The position numbers were made by a program, and so were the translations under genes. 8,453 nt of DNA from an uncultured Clostridia bacterium (lineage in GTDB: Bacteria > Bacillota > Clostridia > Christensenellales > UBA1242). The DNA lies in the NCBI GenBank assembly GCA_947631875.1, contig CANRMV010000042.1:1-8453 (forward strand). Reading direction: 5' to 3'. Under the pieces are notes generated by a model, which saw only the letters and a program-made list of their open reading frames with translations, did no database searches and was not told where the DNA came from. Positions 5,801-8,453 of the stretch are shown in pieces (the first letter of the stretch is position 1; each line of letters begins with the position of its first letter).

Positions 5801-8453
5801 TAACATCATTAAGCATACTTGCCTTTATGTGCCCAACCGTGTCATCACCTGACTGAACATCACTTCTAACTGCAATCGCATTCTTGCCAGAGTCTGCACC
5901 ATATATGATTTGCGTGATGTAATAGTTTTCCTCAGTGCTTGATTGATTGTATGTGAACTCAGCATCACTGCCAAGCATATACATATAAAATTCTTCCGCT
6001 TTTTCCTCAGTGCTCTTGTAATCATAATCGGTGTATGGGATGTCTGTGCTTTCATCGCCCTCTTCCTCTGGCTTTTCCATTCCCGTTTTGCCCACTTCAT
6101 AAGTGTTAAACGTTCCTCTTAAACTGCGTTCTCTGTCATCCACCAAAGTTTTGGACATGGTTAGCATTTTTTCTTCATCATAGGAAGCATCATTATAAAC
6201 AACATAAACAAACATGTTTTCCTTTGTTGAATAACAATTTTCAATCGAAACGTTGTGGTCTGGCGTGAAGTTTGCAGAACTATCATATCCCAAAAGCCCA
6301 AATTGTGTGGATAGTTTTGGAGAGTGAAGTTTTAAGATGTTGTTTATTTGATAAACAGAACTATCAACATTTATGACGTTTCTTGAATTGTCAATTTCAC
6401 CTTTGACAACAAATTTAATATAGTCATAAAGCCCGTCCGCTGCTCCTTCCAGAGCAAAGGATGCGTTCACACTCTTTTCGTCCGCCCCAACATCCTCATC
6501 TTCCTCTTTGCTTCTATCGGTTGCTTTTTTGTAGATGACTTTTGTGTTCCTTCCTTCAGTTGGCTGCCAAACAAATGTTCCGTCAGTTATTTTTATGCTT
6601 TCATCAAAACTGAGGAAATTCACCGTGAACACTTCTGACTTACTTGAAACGGAAATATTGTTGCCCACAGCAAAAATTTGCATTTCATATAAAGATGGTT
6701 TGAGCTTATATTTTCCAAGCACAGAATTCCCTTCATTGAGGTTGAGATAGAACATAAAGTATCCTGTGCCATTTCCATTTTCATCACCATTAGCGCCCGT
6801 GACATAAACTTTCACATTTGTGCCGCCTGGAATTTTGTATCCTTCTGGCGCATCAATCATCACCATAGACCATGCCTCACCACTGCCTGTGATGTCGAAG
6901 ATATATTCACCAAGACGAACTTTGTATGCCTTTGCTTCTTCTTGTGCGATGCCACTTTCGTTTTGTGCATAAATATTGCTCTTTGCAAATATAACTTTGA
7001 AAGATGTTTGTGCTTTATCTGTTGGGTGGTCAACTTTTGTTGCCGCAACAACAGGCTGACTGTTCACATACAATTTGTTTTTGTCTTGCTCCGCAGTTGG
7101 AGTTTCATTTTTGTAATTATACCAACCCGAACTCAAACTTGAATTGCCGCCAAGCAAACGATATCTTAGTGAGTAAACACCTGTTTGAACTTTTTCAAAT
7201 TCATCATCAAAAATGTTTCGTCCCGATGCAATTCCATGTTTTCCGTTTTCAACCGCTGTGATAAAATCTCGTATAGTTTCTGCAAGGACAGCATCACTAA
7301 CACTCTCTTCCAAAAGTTCCAATCTTTCCAAAATCTGCTGGCCTTGCTCCGCTTTAAACAAATTTTGTAGAAGAATTGTTGCATCAAAGTTTTTAATTAT
7401 GCTCATAGATGCTCCGCCATCAACTTGCGAAACAAATTCAAAACTCATTGTCAAATTGCCATTGATTATGTCTTTCATCGTGAAAGTGAAAGGAGCTTTA
7501 AACACATGATTAACCAGGTTGGTTACAAATTCTGAATAATCTTTAACATCTGCCAACGCAGCCGTTATAAAGTCAGAATTTTCCCAGCCAAATGAAAGCA
7601 CTCCCGCTTCCAACTTAATAGCGCTTGTTATTTGATTTTTAATCACTTGCTCTGGCGCTCCTGCAAGATTCGTGACAAACGCTCTTGAAGATGAAATAAT
7701 GTATGGATTTTCATTAACACCTTGAACAGCCAAATAATATGTTCCATTTGTTCCTGCGCATTCCGATGCATTAAAATAGGTCACATAAGATGTGTATAGG
7801 TTAAAATTTTGTAATTTTGTGCCTTCGGATAATTGCTCGATAAAGTAAATTTTATAGAATTGTGTGTCATCACCGCTTCCAGCCCACCACAAATCTCCGC
7901 GTCTTAGTGTCACCGAGCCTGTTAATGCACCTTCAAGCCTTACAAAATATTCACTTTCAGCACTTGGTTTTGGAACAAACCAATCGGCAAAGCAAAGTTT
8001 TCCATTTTCTTGAGTCAGTTTTGAAATTTCAATCATGAACTGTCCAACAAGCCTCAACTCGCCAGAAATATCCTCTGCTTCCAAGTCTTCAAAAATTTGA
8101 GTGATATTAAGAGCAAACTCGTTAGTTGAGCCATTTCTTTCAGTGAAATATGTGCCTGTTTTTGCACTATCTCCTGTTATGAAAGTGAGGTATTGTGTGC
8201 GAGCATCTGTTGTCATATCCGTTATTCTAACATTAAAGCCAAGTGTTTTAACTCCATCACTGTCCTTGTCCTCAAACACAGCAAAAGTGTTTATGTAGTC
8301 ATCGTCAGTAACTGTGTTTTTAACGTCCTTGCCAAGTTTAACAATTTCGCCTTTAACAGAATCAACAAAATTGAGGGCAAATTGGCTATACACTTTTGCC
8401 ACAATGCACTCTTCTGGAACATCTTGTGGATCTTCTGGGGAATCCTCTTCCGG
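2886..8453 (-). CDS. giant surface protein with Ig/Fn3-like repeats and C-terminal beta-helix, 5' end beyond window
   Basis: The frame is open from the right edge to TAA at 2888-2886, giving 1855 residues without a start. A GTG at 8402 is possible, but 17 in-frame codons before it encode an acidic linker (PEEDSPEDPQDVPEE), so the gene almost certainly begins outside, probably with a lipoprotein signal. Numbering from the window edge, an aromatic-ended motif G-x-[LF]-x-[WF] recurs with Trp at 290, 629, 896, 1051 and 1294 (for example DGTFVWQP, EGKLVWTP), suggesting tandem divergent Ig/Fn3-like domains. From about 1507 (SGDGTKENPYQV, then ELTEDIDL and FKGTFDGN) to the end, with GGIVGRN/IKDC-type rungs from about 1712, it resembles GLUG-type right-handed beta-helix surface proteins. 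This part holds nine Cys. There is no LPXTG or C-terminal membrane helix. A binding or adhesion role is likely but not proven. Confidence 0.92.
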   Translation of the reverse strand, partial: PEEDSPEDPQDVPEECIVAKVYSQFALNFVDSVKGEIVKLGKDVKNTVTDDDYINTFAVFEDKDSDGVKTLGFNVRITDMTTDARTQYLTFITGDSAKTGTYFTERNGSTNEFALNITQIFEDLEAEDISGELRLVGQFMIEISKLTQENGKLCFADWFVPKPSAESEYFVRLEGALTGSVTLRRGDLWWAGSGDDTQFYKIYFIEQLSEGTKLQNFNLYTSYVTYFNASECAGTNGTYYLAVQGVNENPYIISSSRAFVTNLAGAPEQVIKNQITSAIKLEAGVLSFGWENSDFITAALADVKDYSEFVTNLVNHVFKAPFTFTMKDIINGNLTMSFEFVSQVDGGASMSIIKNFDATILLQNLFKAEQGQQILERLELLEESVSDAVLAETIRDFITAVENGKHGIASGRNIFDDEFEKVQTGVYSLRYRLLGGNSSLSSGWYNYKNETPTAEQDKNKLYVNSQPVVAATKVDHPTDKAQTSFKVIFAKSNIYAQNESGIAQEEAKAYKVRLGEYIFDITGSGEAWSMVMIDAPEGYKIPGGTNVKVYVTGANGDENGNGTGYFMFYLNLNEGNSVLGKYKLKPSLYEMQIFAVGNNISVSSKSEVFTVNFLSFDESIKITDGTFVWQPTEGRNTKVIYKKATDRSKEEDEDVGADEKSVNASFALEGAADGLYDYIKFVVKGEIDNSRNVINVDSSVYQINNILKLHSPKLSTQFGLLGYDSSANFTPDHNVSIENCYSTKENMFVYVVYNDASYDEEKMLTMSKTLVDDRERSLRGTFNTYEVGKTGMEKPEEEGDESTDIPYTDYDYKSTEEKAEEFYMYMLGSDAEFTYNQSSTEENYYITQIIYGADSGKNAIAVRSDVQSGDDTVGHIKASMLNDVTNIHIEEGKLVWTPVTARTKVADPESVELVPNANIIYRVTIEMYAKSNADDSETNISEKYVYYTADTEFDFNHVKKTDTILDYENQGKELYTRATVQALSLTVSDTYLAGSSYKTLLDGRYAYGSPEYKGESGYKVLMGSCTPKDEITRIKEIDNGSLKIVNGRLTWTYTVSDPTITTDNFSLYYRFIVADEDENEIAGEYTLQQDELTFTVTFVENIGEVGKDKILLTSGTHHLKVYVAPGTELSQSQITSFATEYIGEIEKLSTLTQKDYEIISTPVYETLDLSKYFATHQNVFVHLKVDFSNLTQNFTFSNEKSKLLIITNSNMGNFDKPNNYEQEYAGFVEISDTQDTATQSVVVKISFYVEDVNVATGSSNKLTSDVSEEFELERMAWPEDCTISWDAERGLFTWNYDNFALKKAATLNQVEKGWILNNSVTIYKTSSMQTTDDPTSLSAGRVYITNNPDEDGFVEISYDPDLRSSTQDGPEKRYFDIYTNSRRNFAENWFNVTDEEGNDITKLFEDKESFKIEIENKENTIIVQGDKYYKVNQDEISYPIFLVKVSYLGDTDEVLEEYNISTYNHYYAPEKISNKIQLSIRIKRNENSVQSVKKDYEIDGVAAVADFNLFESGDGTKENPYQVANANQFMNIRYRMTRENTTYTTSDGSEVSISEGKTYYFELTEDIDLTNIDGQAYTIEGFLFKGTFDGNINGGDHTITYTSKNVADLTNQIVVSEGDTKFHLSGQQTSNFTKGSALFETLSASSTISSLGLKVNFEFANENDWAKWFRTNILLAGLAIDNSGHIEGVELKEFRSNFCAQGAHHETVILAFGGIVGRNYGMNTEIKDCIISAETELLDKNYPMAFFYGGVAAFNYSAISGCQTTGKVSLYLNSSTSTAQIGGIACSNSNTQAAVIEKCKSSFVVDVSNCQCSGNISGVVVCGNGKVDINSDDVKDARIEPADKEGIVFNQVNCK

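Noticed and set aside
8400..8402. GTG at 8402 as the start of the giant surface protein
   Set aside because: The frame stays open for 17 more codons to the window edge, these encode a typical acidic surface-protein linker, and no signal peptide follows the GTG. The gene is cut by the window.

Overview
The window is AT-rich and carries three protein genes, all on the minus strand, so transcription runs from high to low coordinates. Every product looks like an exported, membrane-anchored surface protein. Two of them show a clear type II (lipoprotein) signal peptide. The third is cut by the window edge but begins with the kind of acidic Pro/Glu linker that follows a lipobox. AT-rich codon use, normal TGA and TAG stops, weak or absent Shine-Dalgarno sequences, and InlB-type B-repeats plus GLUG-like beta-helix domains suggest a low-GC Firmicute-like (Clostridia/Bacilli) bacterium, probably host-associated. 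This assignment is inference; no housekeeping or marker gene is present.

Layout in transcription order: (1) 8453-2886, the C-terminal 1855 residues of a giant surface protein, with divergent Ig/Fn3-like repeats followed by a Cys-containing right-handed beta-helix. (2) After 40 bp, 2845-2000, a 281-residue lipoprotein with an additional C-terminal transmembrane segment and basic tail; I do not recognise its family. (3) A 235-bp intergenic region (1999-1765) rich in repeats and hairpins: a 45-bp sequence present twice with a 79-bp period, each copy holding a terminator-like hairpin, a further short palindrome, and a hairpin-forming sequence that resembles dispersed repeats. (4) 1764-1, the start of another lipoprotein with InlB/Listeria-Bacteroides B-repeats, continuing past the left edge.

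The most interesting point is in the last gene. A run of nine G (coding strand) lies seven codons after the lipobox cysteine. As sequenced, the frame stops at codon 38, two codons after the run. One extra G (10, or 7 or 13) would join the signal peptide to a stop-free frame of about 550 codons containing at least four B-repeats. This has the form of a phase-variable (slipped-strand) or transcriptionally slipping surface lipoprotein, although a read or assembly error in the homopolymer is the main alternative.

A second recurring feature is that the two complete 5' ends (1764 and 2845) each have a -10-like hexamer exactly 6 nt before the start codon and no clear ribosome binding site, which raises the possibility of leaderless transcripts. 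The three genes probably form a surface-protein locus, the first two likely in one transcription unit and the B-repeat gene separately expressed. I see no tRNA, rRNA, CRISPR, transposase or defence genes.
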